Below, one piece after another: positions 22,280 to 33,600 of a stretch of 64,000 nucleotides of DNA. The notes under the pieces are model-generated. The model did not search any database. It had not been told where the DNA came from and was given only the letters and a program-made list of their open reading frames with translations. This stretch comes from Pomphorhynchus laevis (taxonomy: Eukaryota; Acanthocephala; Palaeacanthocephala; Echinorhynchida; Pomphorhynchidae), in NCBI GenBank assembly GCA_012934845.2, contig WNNJ02000598.1, forward strand, positions 186,001 to 250,000, read 5' to 3'. A program made the position numbers and the translations under genes. The first letter of the stretch is position 1. Each line of letters begins with the position of its first letter.

Positions 22280-23710
22280 GTGAAAATTTCCGTTGATTTT
22301 ACGTATAGATAAGAATGACTCGCCGTTTGTTTCACGTTGGTGTTTTTCAATGCGAGCTAAATTGAGCTGGGCAATATCAGAAGGGGAGCGGTCAGGAAAG
22401 ATACGACAAGTAGATGAAGTGGTAAGAAGTTTAAAACGTTGGGAGAGTACCGAAGAGGCATGTGAACTATGTCGGAAAACGATTTTTAAGAGTAGAGGAC
22501 TGAGATGATTGGATTTAGTGGATTTGTTTAAACGAATAAAGGATACAGGAGCGATATTATTGAAGAGGGATGGGTTATCATCAGGAAGAATGGTTGCTAG
22601 AACATACCTGAAAGCAGATACATCATCATCGAGGCGAGATTGTGGAGACGCAGATTCGGTAAGTTTTATGTTTGATATAATAACACAACGATCGCTCGAA
22701 GGAAAACGATTTTGTTGAAGGGGTGGACGGACAGAGCTGGTAGGAGTCGAGGCAGATGAGTAGATAGAAGTGGAAATGACAGGGGTGGTTGATAGAGAAT
22801 TAATATTGGTTGGAGCAAGTGTGACAGGAGCGGGTTGTTGAATCGGTTGATCAGAGATGTGGCTGGAGATGATTTTGAAGGAAGGATGTAAATTATTTGT
22901 AAGTGATACGTGGGAGGTAGAGTAAAGAGAATTACGATAGGTCAGGGCATGCGTGACAGGAGTGGAGTGTTGAATCAGTTGATCGGAAATGTTACTGGAA
23001 ATGATTTTGATGGAAGGATGTAGATTATTGGAAAGTGATACGTGGGAGGTAGAGTAAGGAGAATTAAGATATGTTGGAGCATGTGTAACAGGATTGGAGT
23101 GTTGAATCGGTTGATCGGAAATGTTACTGGATATGATTTTTACGGAATAATGTAAATTTTTGAGAAGTGATACGGGGGAGATAGTTTAAGGAGAACGTGA
23201 AGAGAATCAAGAAGTTTGAGATTTATTTAGATTGGGGAAGGAATAGAATAGAGGAGGTACGAGATGAAACGCTTTACTGTTAGCATTGTCAGAATGAGGA
23301 AGATGAATTGAAGTTTGGTTCGTAGTTGAACGAGCAGTGTGTGAGAGAGTAGGTTCCATAATGGGATTATAAGATGCGAAGTCACGTGTTGAGCGAGGGA
23401 AACATCTACAACAGTATTGGTCTGAGTGGTCGTGTGGGATACAGAAGTAGATGAGCAGGATAACTGTAGTAGTCGTACTGATGTACAAAATCCGCATGTG
23501 AACTGTTTACGCTTATACACCGAGCGGTCGGATATTTTAACACGAACAAGTGTTCATATATCACAATCTTTGGAATCGCATCCAACCTTCAAAACTGGTA
23601 TAACCATCATTGCATTCCGATGTGGAAGATGCTTGATCAGGAACAGGGAACTGAGATCGCGCTTTTCTAGATATGACCTTTTATCGAGAGATTGAGCTCA
23701 ATCCGCGAGC
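22280..23710 (-). pseudogene. L2-type LINE ORF1 with PHD-like finger
   Basis: On the minus strand a Cys-rich segment (about 23680-23500) ends in KRKQFTCGFC, matching the end of the PHD-like finger of the other LINE ORF1s here. A long Ser/Thr/Pro-rich region follows, containing a 44-codon tandem repeat (23190-22820). A conserved C-terminal portion near 22660-22500 is shared with the plus-strand copy at 43.2 kb, with DDNPSLFNNI-like sequence. Frames are broken in the N-terminal half. The role in other CR1/L2 elements is RNA binding. Confidence 0.7.
22821..23190. repeat. 132-bp tandem repeat, about 2.8 copies
   Basis: GTGACAGG (22821), GTGACAGG (22953) and GTAACAGG (23085) start three successive units of 132 bp. 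Each contains TGTTGAATCRGTTGATC, then GATTTT, then AGTGATACG. The unit is 44 codons, so the array keeps the ORF1 reading frame. Confidence 0.85.
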
Positions 23711-23718
23711 GTAGCGAG

Positions 23719-23840
23719 CGGAACTGACAGGAATAATCTGGAACTGACAGGAATAATCTGGAACTGGCAGGAATAATATGGATAATATAATAATATTATA
23801 TTATTATAATATTATTATAATAATATATTATAATAATACC
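23719..23840. repeat. 20-bp tandem repeat followed by an ATA-rich tract
   Basis: GGAACTGACAGGAATAATCT is repeated three times (the last with one change), followed by about 60 bases of TAATATTA-type sequence. It sits at the 5' edge of the L2 LINE and may be its 5' junction. Confidence 0.8.
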
Positions 23841-24299
23841 GGTATGGACTGCTTCGTAAGTGAAGCTGTAATTTTGAAGGTTCAAACTTAAAGTACACAT
23901 TTATCTTGCATATTTGAGATTTTAGAAATTGATGTTGACGTTGCTCGCACATTATGCATCACAAAGCCCTTTTAAAACAAATTGATATAATTTGTATTGC
24001 AAACTATATCAAATTGATATAGTTTGGGCGGACTTGCATGCCCAAACATGAATGGTTTCAATAACTAAAAAACGATTTTGCACATATATTTTCTAAGTGC
24101 TCATGATCAATCGAACGCATACCAGCATATTGTGGTCAACATTTAAACAATAAGTGAAATTAGGTGGAATTGAGATCCTATACCCATGTTCTACCTCAAA
24201 CTGGAACTATAAAAATTCTGCATAATTTTGCGATTCGTTTATCAGATTGATAAGCTTCAATATTTTACAGTTACAATTGATATGTTGATATCAAATTCA

Positions 24300-26150
24300 A
24301 AAACAATGCATTACTATTTATAGGAGTCTATACATCTACTCTGGTTCGAGGATTAGAAATTCGATTGATAATGCGCCTCCAGTTGGTGCTTCTGTCTGTT
24401 TGACGGCACGTCTGCGGTATATTCGAGGAAAACTTACACAATAACATGGTGTTTCGGGACTCAGTTGCTGCTTGCTACGGATTTCTTAAGATGTCCTTAA
24501 ACAATGGTCATACAGGCGAAAGTAACTGGTTACATGCAACATATTTTCAGAATGGTTACTATCTGCCCTTAGACACAATTGCATTTACGATTTCCTTGCA
24601 CAAATGTCTACTAAAATCTACTCATGTGTTCAAGTCGAGCCTACACTGTTACGGATAATGTCTTATCACACCAATCAAACAGGCACACGATAGTAGATAT
24701 ATTGAATGTCGAGTGCAACGGCTTAAGCAGTCGCACCACATATCGCATTTTCTTGGATATCTGCCTATTTAATGTACATGAGCCCTTAAATGCCACACGG
24801 TCAACCGAATCAAAATTTCGATATTTAATCAACAATAAAGATTTAAAGTATAATGAGCGTATACGCAAAGTATCAAAATCAAAATTCGTGCTATTTATTC
24901 TTTAAAGTTCTGGTGGGACCAGTCCAAATACAAATAAGTGTCTATAGTACATTGCGCATAAATTAGATGTCAAATGTTAATCGTCACACAACGCTGAAAT
25001 TCCAATATTACGACAAACCATCAGTTCAATCCTAATGCATAGACAATCAATGTGCGTTCATGTCCCTCGATCTGCTTTACATTACCCTTCACACGGGTAT
25101 CTAACAAATGTGTGACATAGTAACTCTAGCAAACGTTATTAACCAGAGTGCGTCCTCAACGACATGTATGCAGTTGATGAACGTGGTCTTCATGTCATAG
25201 ACGACATGAATCGTCTACGTGAACATGTAAATTTCGTTGAGCAAGTCCAAACACCCACAAGAACTTTGAGCGGCTTCGAATTCGGTTTGTAATAATTGTC
25301 ACAAAATCTTGCATTTTGCGAAGGTGAATTCGCAAAATGCATTTCAGGCTTGATCAAGTATTCGTCACCAAAAATTAAAGACATAAGAGAAAACTCGTTG
25401 TTGATTACTCATAAACTATCAATAGATCATTAGGAGATGGTATCCTCTATCAAACATTGATGATAGTTTTAAAAGTCAAAATACAAGTATTCTATGTCGA
25501 TCCACTTAGAATTGGCATATCCCATATCGCGATTAATGAAGCCGATCGTCCTTATACAGCATTTTAAGCTGTGGCCTCCTATTCCAATTTTATTCCATTT
25601 TCGAATTAATCAACGCGGTAGCTTGTTTTAAGCTTATCATGGATAAATTAGTCGAAGAAATATTTTGTCGACACATTTGTATATTTTGATTATATAACAA
25701 CCTGCACTCTCACAAAAGATCATCAAACGTTGAAAAATATATGGAATTCAAACTAAATATTGCAAAACGCAAATTCTGTCAAAAAACATTAACCTACTCG
25801 GCTACTTGAATGAAAACGGTGTCATCAAACCGGATCTACAAAGTTTCGAGCTTTGATGACATTTCCCATTCTTAGAAATTACGAAAGCCTACAAGAACAA
25901 AAGAGATGTTCTCGTAATATTCAAACGGGATAAAAAGTTTTTCGAATAAAAAATCTAAAATAATGGTCACAAATTTTTAATGTGAGAAGGGCCGTTGATG
26001 CATTCAACGGTATCAAATCAGACATCTGAAACACTGTTGTACGATATCGATAAATTAAAGCGTCGTATAGTCGAAACGGACGCACGACAACAACAATAGC
26101 TGTCTCGTTTCACATTCACGGAATTCTCTCATACCAAAATATTAGACTAA
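24300..26150 (+). mobile_element. Fossil Ty3/Gypsy-type LTR element, reverse transcriptase region
   Basis: The recognisable part is the RT palm and connection, about 25530-25880, with short segments similar to Ty3/Gypsy RT (an IAINEADRPYTAF-like segment, LNIAKCKFC, NENGVIKPD). The flanking 24.3-25.5 kb may be earlier pol sequence but is not recognisable with confidence. No LTRs were identified. The element is old and broken by many changes. Confidence 0.6.
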
Positions 26151-26984
26151 CGGAATTTAATTGATTTGTTTGACCTGAATTATTTTTGACTTAAATAGTT
26201 TTTAAAATATAAAACGAATTTAATATATTATTTCTGTTTAATGTTAATTCATTTGTAACTTAACTGAACTATTAAGAAAGTCATTTAGCTAAACGAACAG
26301 CAAATTTTTAATTTTAATCTATAAATATTAGTCGTTGTTAATAAACAATTTTGCATTTATTATTTTCCAAGTTGGTTGTTCTTTATTAAATTTACTATAA
26401 TCAATATAGATACATGCATTACTTGACAAAACAACAATCTTTAATGCATGTTGTACGTCTAGTTGCGATTATGGCTGTTGACGGTTCAGCCGAAGAATAC
26501 GTAGGCGGTAAAAGAAAAGTAACTTTCGATTGACTACTCGTAGATACTTTCGTTTTGTTAATGCTTGTCCAAGTTGTGTTTTGTGATCAGATCATGAATT
26601 CAATGCCTTCGTATAGGTTTGTCCTATCGCCAAACTGACATGTAAACTCTTGCAATAGCAAAAAAAAATCGATTTTTTTAAATTCAAGTATTATGTCATT
26701 TTATTTAACGTCTTATACAATAACAATAATGGATTACACGCGGATCATTTATAACAAAGAAATCATAAAATAAAAATATTAGCAATTCTCTATTTACAAG
26801 CAAACAGAACAGTGGCTGTACCACACACAGTCACTATTTATGTTGTGTTATAATTTGATACCCAACATACGTAAGAGATTTGCAGATGGCAACATCTGTA
26901 ATGGATTTTAAAATTTCATTTCACAGCAGCCACCAAATATTAAGTAATTATTAACACTCATACTTATATACAGGTTTGTATCGT
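26151..26984. other. Intergenic sequence downstream of the CNOT10-like gene
   Basis: Nothing was recognised. AATAAAA-type signals on the minus strand (for example the complement around 26700-26770) could serve as the 3' end of the gene that stops at 26985. Confidence 0.4.
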
Positions 26985-29363
26985 CTAGAATTCGATAAAA
27001 GATACTGCACTGATCGCACCAGACTTTAATATCGACTCGGTTGAGTGGTGATAAAGCATTATATGCAGAAACAGTAAGGCAAACTCGGCATTAACGCTAG
27101 CATGTCGACAGTAGTATTTGAAATACCTAAAAATAGCTGAAGTCAAATCTGCTATCGGCCTTTTATAATCACCGGTAATCTTGTAGACGACCATTTCTCT
27201 GTTTTGCATCGCCGTTATTAGTTGTTTTATATAAATGAACGTGGCTTGGCTAAGTGCTAAATTTGAAAACAAGCGTGAATTCAGTAAACACTGTTGTGTA
27301 TATGTCATTGTATCGAGCATGTCTTGAGCTTGAATAAAAGTCTGACGAAATTGTCTTTCGGATCTCCGTTTAAAATATATGCTTTGCCATATACGGTTTA
27401 TCATATTGATGGCCATCGTCGGTTGATTAACTTGAATTAAATTTAGAACTCTGTAATAATTACAGTACAGCCATTTTTCGTAGGAACGTAAAGCTGTTTG
27501 TTTGGCAGCTAATTCAAACATTATATTACTTAGATCGAATTCTAACACATGATGGAAAGTATATCCAAGGTATATAAGCAGTTGACTGTGTAATTCCTTC
27601 AAATACTCTTTGTTAAAGCTTCCACCTGTGGCGTAGTTTAATTGAAGTTCAGCGTCAGCCAATTTATGATCGATAAGAAGCGGGCGTTCATTTACCAGAT
27701 TTTCTAGATAATCCAGTTTTTTTAAGGCACACATTGAATAACAATAGCTAGTGCATGCTTGTGAAAGAATTCGAATCGCGTCAGCTAGTCGCGGCCAATC
27801 ATCATCCTTGGTAAAAAATTGACGATACGATTTGACAATTATGGTGGATAAATTAAAATACTTTCGAAATTTATAGCGTAGCCAGGAAATTGGATTCGTT
27901 ATCGGTTCTTTATCGCATTCTAGTTGGCTGCCACATATATAAATCAGCGCTTCGACTTGGCGAAGTTGGATGTATACAGATGTATATTTACTCATCTTAA
28001 CCAATTTGCATAAATGTTTATAAGCTCGTTTAAAGTTACCGGCTAAAATCAAGCTTACAGCTAGCATGTACCTAGTTCTACATAAGAGAACAGGAAAGAA
28101 ACGTTCGACTGAAGAAAATTTGTGTATCGATAAGTACTGTTCGGTGGATTCGAATGCTTTGGTCGTATAATCACCTGTTTTATAATTAACACTATACTCA
28201 TCGCATCCAATTTCATTTTCATGACTCATTATTTGAACTGGTGTATGTTTTTCTCGTTCTTCAATCATTTTGATTACTTGATTGCAATATTTGAGGACAC
28301 GCTGAAAATTTCGGCTAATATGTACTGCGTCAGCTGTGGTTATGAGACCACGAAGATTATATGCATTGTAATTAAACAATTTAACAAGATTCAGGCGACA
28401 TTCTCTAGTAGGTGCTAAAGAAAAATCAGGTTTTATCCTAGGCATATCGGATGTTGAAAATCTCCCGGAAACCGTATTGATGCAAAGAAGCCATGCCTTT
28501 AGTACATTTAAAGGGTCTTTAAAAGCTACTCTATCATCGAAAATTAGGAATATTGCTTCATACGTTCGTCCTAGCGATGCAAGACATGCACATTTCAGTA
28601 GAAGAAGTTTGCAAATCAGATTTTGCTTTTCCTGAAGGAATGCAGTTTCATCGAACATATGTGAAGGCTCATTGAAAATAGAAGCTCCGTGATATGGTTC
28701 TAAAGAACCACCGTCGCACAGTATTGCCGCCCGATATCGTATTTGAACTCTCTTAAAGAGTAACATATCCTCTAGAGCTTGTATCATAATCAATGCACAT
28801 TGATGTTGAAACTTGCGATAATACAATATCGCCCTTAGATATATACAGTTTGCTAATAGTTTATCGGGTAGTGTATTTATTTTGCTTAGTAGATATTCAA
28901 TAGCACCTTCAATGTTCGGTTCGTCATTACAATTGTATAAGCAAACAACATAATTATAAAGCGCAGCAGGACTTGTGAGCGTTATTGATGAGTAATCTGT
29001 AAACTTATCAATTGAACAATTTAATATATTTTCCCAATTCCTTAAGGCAGCTACTACATCATTTCGTCCACTTTGTTCTAGCTTTACTAAGGCTATGTTC
29101 ACATCGAAAGAAGTATAAATGGGTAAATCAAATTCACGATTCAAGACTTTTAAATGGTATAGGGATTCCAAACACTGCTGCAATCTATTCATGGCAAAAT
29201 GCATACGGCATGTGTTTTCTAATGCATAAAGTTTTTCTAAAGAGGCATATTCCTTCATTTTTGCTTTCAGTTTTGATGCTATTTCAGACGTTGACATGTT
29301 CTTGACAAATGTTCCAATATAGATGTAACGAAACCTAATTGTATTATAGAAAATTGGGATCAA
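26985..29363 (-). CDS. CNOT10: TPR-rich protein, probable CCR4-NOT subunit 10
   Basis: A single open frame of 792 codons, or 770 if the second Met (MSTSEIASK, at 29297) is used. The protein is all-helical with tetratricopeptide-like repeats. The N-terminal ALENTCRMHFAMNRLQQCLE and FDVNIALVKLEQSG match the order of the CNOT10 N-terminus (a repeat, then a repeat with an aligned initial Asn/Ala). ALYNYVVCLYNCND ... LLSKINTLPDK follows the next CNOT10 repeat. RYMLAVSLILAGNFKRAYKHL resembles its YxLLYNxGIQLLHxGxPxxAF repeat. Length (human CNOT10 is about 744) agrees. CNOT10 works with CNOT11 in a cytoplasmic module of the deadenylase complex. Similarity is by eye and distant; another TPR protein is possible. 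Having no intron over 2.4 kb is notable. Confidence 0.6.
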   Translation of the reverse strand: MIPIFYNTIRFRYIYIGTFVKNMSTSEIASKLKAKMKEYASLEKLYALENTCRMHFAMNRLQQCLESLYHLKVLNREFDLPIYTSFDVNIALVKLEQSGRNDVVAALRNWENILNCSIDKFTDYSSITLTSPAALYNYVVCLYNCNDEPNIEGAIEYLLSKINTLPDKLLANCIYLRAILYYRKFQHQCALIMIQALEDMLLFKRVQIRYRAAILCDGGSLEPYHGASIFNEPSHMFDETAFLQEKQNLICKLLLLKCACLASLGRTYEAIFLIFDDRVAFKDPLNVLKAWLLCINTVSGRFSTSDMPRIKPDFSLAPTRECRLNLVKLFNYNAYNLRGLITTADAVHISRNFQRVLKYCNQVIKMIEEREKHTPVQIMSHENEIGCDEYSVNYKTGDYTTKAFESTEQYLSIHKFSSVERFFPVLLCRTRYMLAVSLILAGNFKRAYKHLCKLVKMSKYTSVYIQLRQVEALIYICGSQLECDKEPITNPISWLRYKFRKYFNLSTIIVKSYRQFFTKDDDWPRLADAIRILSQACTSYCYSMCALKKLDYLENLVNERPLLIDHKLADAELQLNYATGGSFNKEYLKELHSQLLIYLGYTFHHVLEFDLSNIMFELAAKQTALRSYEKWLYCNYYRVLNLIQVNQPTMAINMINRIWQSIYFKRRSERQFRQTFIQAQDMLDTMTYTQQCLLNSRLFSNLALSQATFIYIKQLITAMQNREMVVYKITGDYKRPIADLTSAIFRYFKYYCRHASVNAEFALLFLHIMLYHHSTESILKSGAISAVSFIEF

Positions 29364-29639
29364 TCGTGATATTAACAGAAATTAAAAAAAATCGCCTGCT
29401 TATAATTCGTCGAATAAATTTAAAATTGCTTTCAGAAAACAGCACCAATATATTATAGGGAAGCTGTAAAAAACTCAACAATTATCAAACACTAAATTTA
29501 CTACTCATTTCAACGTATAAAATCAGTTGACTGTGAACAAACGACATTAAAAAAAACTTTTTTTTCAATCTAAATACGAACGAAACAGTGTACGTCGGAG
29601 CTTCAAAGGAATTGGTAAGTAACTTTAAAAAAAACAACT
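29364..29639. promoter_or_regulatory. Short divergent intergenic region (likely shared promoter)
   Basis: Only about 280-340 bp separate the start of the minus-strand CNOT10-like gene from the plus-strand gene at 29640, so both promoters must lie here. A good splice-donor match (GGTAAGT at 29614-29620) sits 20 bases before the ATG at 29640. If it is used, the 5' end of the plus-strand gene is more complex than annotated. Confidence 0.5.
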
Positions 29640-30282
29640 ATGGGGGATGGTGGTCTAATGAATTTTGCTTACGAATTGTTCTTGAAGATATGGCCAACGC
29701 TGGACAGTCCTCAGGGGGATACTGTGGATGATCGAGAGGATATTTCTGAACGCTTGGAACGCTCTCTTAATCATTTCTTGTTGGGTTTTCTTAATTCGAA
29801 GGGTGTTTTGCGTTTTTACATTGACCATGTCGAAGTCAACTTCCAGGGGTTCATAGGTTACGATTGTGATGAAGTATTTATCGAGGGCAGTGATGGCACT
29901 GTATATGTTCATGGAGAAATCAACGTGGGATCTATCGACGATGCAGATGAACGATCTAAAGACTTGTCTGATAACATAATCGAAACCGAAAGAGAGTGTG
30001 ATGATGCTCTTATTGATTGCAGAACTGGAAACGACAGTGATGAGGATTGTGAGGATAGCTGGGCTTATAGTTCAGAGGTTGACACTGTAGATACCTTTAC
30101 TATTGTTAGTGTAATTTATGCTCTATCAGATAACAGAAGTAGCGCTGATGGAGGACAACAACGATTCTGGAATTTATCACTGCTGTAGTGTGGAAAAAAG
30201 AATGGTTTTAAATAGGCTTGAGTCTTCCGGTTGTGGTTGTATTTCTGATACAGTAACGTGTTGGAAATTCAAAAGAAAATAA
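29640..30282 (+). CDS. Acidic protein of unknown function, probably two exons
   Basis: Exon 1 (29640-30086, 149 codons) starts MGDGGLMNFAYELFLKIW and continues through SLNHFLLGFLNSKGVLRFY and VYVHGEINVG into a strongly acidic tail (NDSDEDCEDSWAY). A candidate 43-bp intron, GTAGAT ... CTATCAG (30087-30129), restores frame to exon 2 (30130-30282), which adds 50 residues rich in cysteine (YHCCS, SGCGCISDTVTCW) before TAA. Unspliced, the frame would end at 30188 with a different C-terminus (182 residues). Exon 1 has good coding character; no domain is recognised. The gene is divergent from the CNOT10-like gene. Position and frame of the intron are inferred from consensus ends only. Confidence 0.55.
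30087..30129 (+). other. Candidate 43-bp spliceosomal intron
   Basis: It begins GTAGAT and ends CTATCAG, is T-rich, and its removal joins two open frames. Very short introns of about this size are known in flatworms and some other invertebrates. No transcript evidence is available here. Confidence 0.45.
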
Positions 30283-30640
30283 TGCTGACTACAAAGCAAA
30301 CTTGGTACCACTAAACTTCTCTGCTAAGTTCCGAAGGTGTCTCACCTGCGATGGCCTTGGCTGCGGTGTGGAGTTCGGAAGCGTAAGTCCTTTAAGAAGA
30401 CGGGCAGTGGAAGGCTCCTTCAGACTGGAAGAACAAAGCTTTGAAGGAGGTGATGTGTTCGAACAGAAAGGAGGTATGAAGATCATGCGATAAGACCGTT
30501 GGCCTCCGTCTGCTAGAATCCTCTCCTTATGTGGTACTAATCCTTCGATTTTTGCCTATATATTCTAATTTTTTGACAAAATGTTTTCCACATACGGTTG
30601 TATTTTTTAATAAAATCTTTATTATTATAAAAAACTTTTT
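30283..30640 (+). other. GC-richer unexplained stretch and polyadenylation signal
   Basis: Positions 30300-30540 are clearly less AT-rich than their surroundings. They contain a 63-codon frame (30302-30493) with RRCLTCDGLGCGVEFG and a Glu/Gly-rich tail. No family is recognised; it could be a 3' UTR, another exon or a structured RNA. AATAAAATC at about 30609, in a T-rich context, is a plausible 3'-end signal for the gene beginning at 29640. Confidence 0.4.
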
Positions 30641-33600
30641 TCGCTCACGAAAGTGTCAAGCCTAAACAATACAACGCTCATATACTTACTTTCTGTGGCA
30701 CTTTGAACAGTGAAGATACAGCTAATATCGGATATTGAAAGGTTACAGACTGGAAAAGCAAATAAAGTACTCTCAAGAAAGGGAATACATTCAACTATCA
30801 CATATATGGATACGATACTTAATGAAAATTCAACGAATTCACAATCAGACAATTCAAATGGAATATGTAGACATGATCATATAGATATTTAGGAATTATT
30901 CTCGGAACCCAATCAAAGAATTCAAGTACAAGTAAGTACCCAATGTTAGCCTCTACTATTGAAAATAAATTTCGGAAAAGAGTATTACACCCAATTAAGA
31001 AAGAACCATATATTATTAGACTTAAATTTAACGAATCAACATGTTATAAGAATTGGCTGAATGAACATATAAAATGGGTGAAATCACGGAAGAGGAAACA
31101 AATCGTGTTTAAATTTGTCAGAGACAGAATCTACCTTGTAGTGATAGCTTTTTTACAGGCCTTGAATTAAAAAGAGGGTATATTGCCATGTTAGAGAAAA
31201 ACAAATTTGAATATACGGATATGTCCCAAAAGTTTCTGGAATACTCAAAATGATTCCAGAATATGTTACAGAAGATGAACTAGTAGAATTATGCGAACAA
31301 TATAAATGTTCACTAGTTTAAAGCTGCAAAGATAATGGTAATGGACACAAAGCTTGTATATTAAAAGTGGAGGTGGAATATATGACATTCATGCAAGGGG
31401 ATAGACCAGCATTGGGAGGTCAAGAACTGAAATTAACATTATTCGAAAAAGATCAAGCTTTATGGAAGTTTCCACAGTGCTTTAAATGTCAGCAATAGGG
31501 GCAATTCTCAGCAATGTGTGTCAATGAAACTAGATGTGTTCACTGCACATGAATACATGAATCGGCAAAATGTACGGATAGAGGGAAATTTAAATGCACC
31601 AACTGCAATGGTAATCAAAAAGCATATTCACAAAGATGCAGCGCCTTTAACGATTACATTAAGGAAATACAAGACAAGGGAATAAATTTTAATAATGAGA
31701 ATCGACACAGGTAAAAGTTTCGCAGACGCAATCAAAAAGACCCCGATAATAACGGATTTGAACTTAGCTATCTTACTATACAAAATAAAAGTTCTAGAAG
31801 ACAGTTAAAAAACAGGATTTGACAATTAAATCATTGACGTAAAGAAATGTGACAATCGAATAAAGACTTAAAAAGATGTCTGTAACATATAACGATGTTG
31901 AAATGGAAATAGATCAAGAACGTTATGAAACAAATAATAATAAAAAGGAATCGAAGAATAACAATAATATTTATTAAGATCTAACAAGTGAACAATACGA
32001 TAATAAAATGGTTATAGATACAATACAAGCAGAAGTGATTGTAGGAAATGAACAAATACAGTATGAAGAGTTAGATGAGCGGATTTTTAACCATTAATAG
32101 AGGAAATCATATAGAGAAAAGGGACACTGAAAAGAAGTTATTAGTGAAAACAGCTAAATCTTATCTTAAATGAAAGATTCACCCAATATAAATAAACCAA
32201 TAGGAAGCTGGAATTTGGTTTCTAGTAACAGTATGGAAGCTTTAAACATCTTCAGTCCATATACAATAATATGCTTACAGGAAGTGAGAGGATACTCAGA
32301 ACTAGCTTTCAAAGATGCATCGTTTTTAATAATCACACATTATTCACGAACGTGGCAAGAGACGAAAGAGGTTTGGCTCTCATTTTACACAAATATATAT
32401 ATCCTAAACTATAATACAATATTATAGAAACATGGGGAAACCTACTTATTTGTTCGGTATATTTTAAACACCGCAGAAGGTTGGTGGGAAACATATACAT
32501 TGATAATGCAGAATGGAGAAATAAAAACGAGGAAGCAACTTAAGTTTGGGATATCAAAAATTACTGGATTAAAAATTGACTTTTTACTGGTAGATTTAAA
32601 TGATAATCTAGGGACAAGATTGATGACTATGATAGGTCAACACTACATATGTGATCTACCCGGGATTTCAACTTTCTTCAATAAGGGACAAAAAAGAGAA
32701 GCCACACTGGACCTAGCATGTTACAATACTAAAAATTCGGAATATGCGCTAGTATGAAAAAAGTAGAGACATGAATATACATGACTGCGGACATCATTAT
32801 GTTCAATGGAGAATAGGCGTTAACAATACATGCAAGGAAAGATTCTGTTCTAATATTAATGATATCACTAAACTGAATAAGGAAATAGAGGACTGGTTCA
32901 AAGTGCAGATATATAGGATACTCAAATTAATATAGGAAGTATATCGGAATATCTTTGGAAGGCAATCAAAATGTTGACAAAAAAAGATTCCGCTTATTCC
33001 AAATTACACAAAAACAAACTTGTAACTTAAAAGAAGATGGTAGAATGCAAAATTTAATAAAAAATGATAAACTATCAAAGGCATTATTGGAAGAAATTGA
33101 AATTAATAAACTACAAACCCAAAGAAATATATTCAGCTCTTTTATACAATATTCAAAACCGTAGTGGAATTGTATACTAAACTAATACAACTCAAATTGG
33201 AGGAAAAAAGCAAATAAATGGCTAAGTTCGGATGACGAAGGAAACGTTATAAAAGAAATTATTTTGAAACATACAGGTAAACTTTCTCGAGATAAATATG
33301 ACACACATATTACAATAGATAAAGTTCATAATTTTGACATCAATATAGAAGAGTTAATCAAAGCATGGTCATATAAATCTAAACTTTCATCTAATGACGT
33401 ATGTGCAGTTGCAGCCATGTTGAAACTAATCTCCGAAGAAAATGAAAAAATAACTAAATACATGTGTAGGGCCAGAACAGAGGATTGGGAAAGCATAGGC
33501 TTAGGAAACATCATATTCATTCCAAAAAAGAGTTGTGTGGTGGGCCCGAAAGACTTAAGACCAATCACTATTTCAAATTCGTTTCTAATGATATAGGAAA

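Larger units (their letters stand above)
18040..23710 (-). mobile_element. L2/CR1-type LINE, nearly complete, with an internal tandem duplication
   Basis: On the minus strand, ORF1 (about 23700-22300) is followed by ORF2 (22253-18166: endonuclease, RT, C-terminal domain) and a short 3' end near 18060-18110 (AAATTGTTGTTATTATTAAA). The motifs LFNTRSILHKADMLLD, CITESWHSDSDD, GDFNIRLDRPSD, SPSDQIPTHLLK, SGVPQGSVLGPMLF, MQYADDILIYAH and AAPLSWNHLPMHLR place it in the L2/CR1 group. It carries a 1.18-kb internal tandem duplication and only a few frame breaks, so it is relatively young. An older copy lies on the plus strand at 42.5-46.1 kb. Confidence 0.9.

Noticed and set aside
25190-25384. 64-codon minus-strand ORF in the Gypsy fossil
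   Set aside because: No domain, and it lies antisense within a degraded retroelement.
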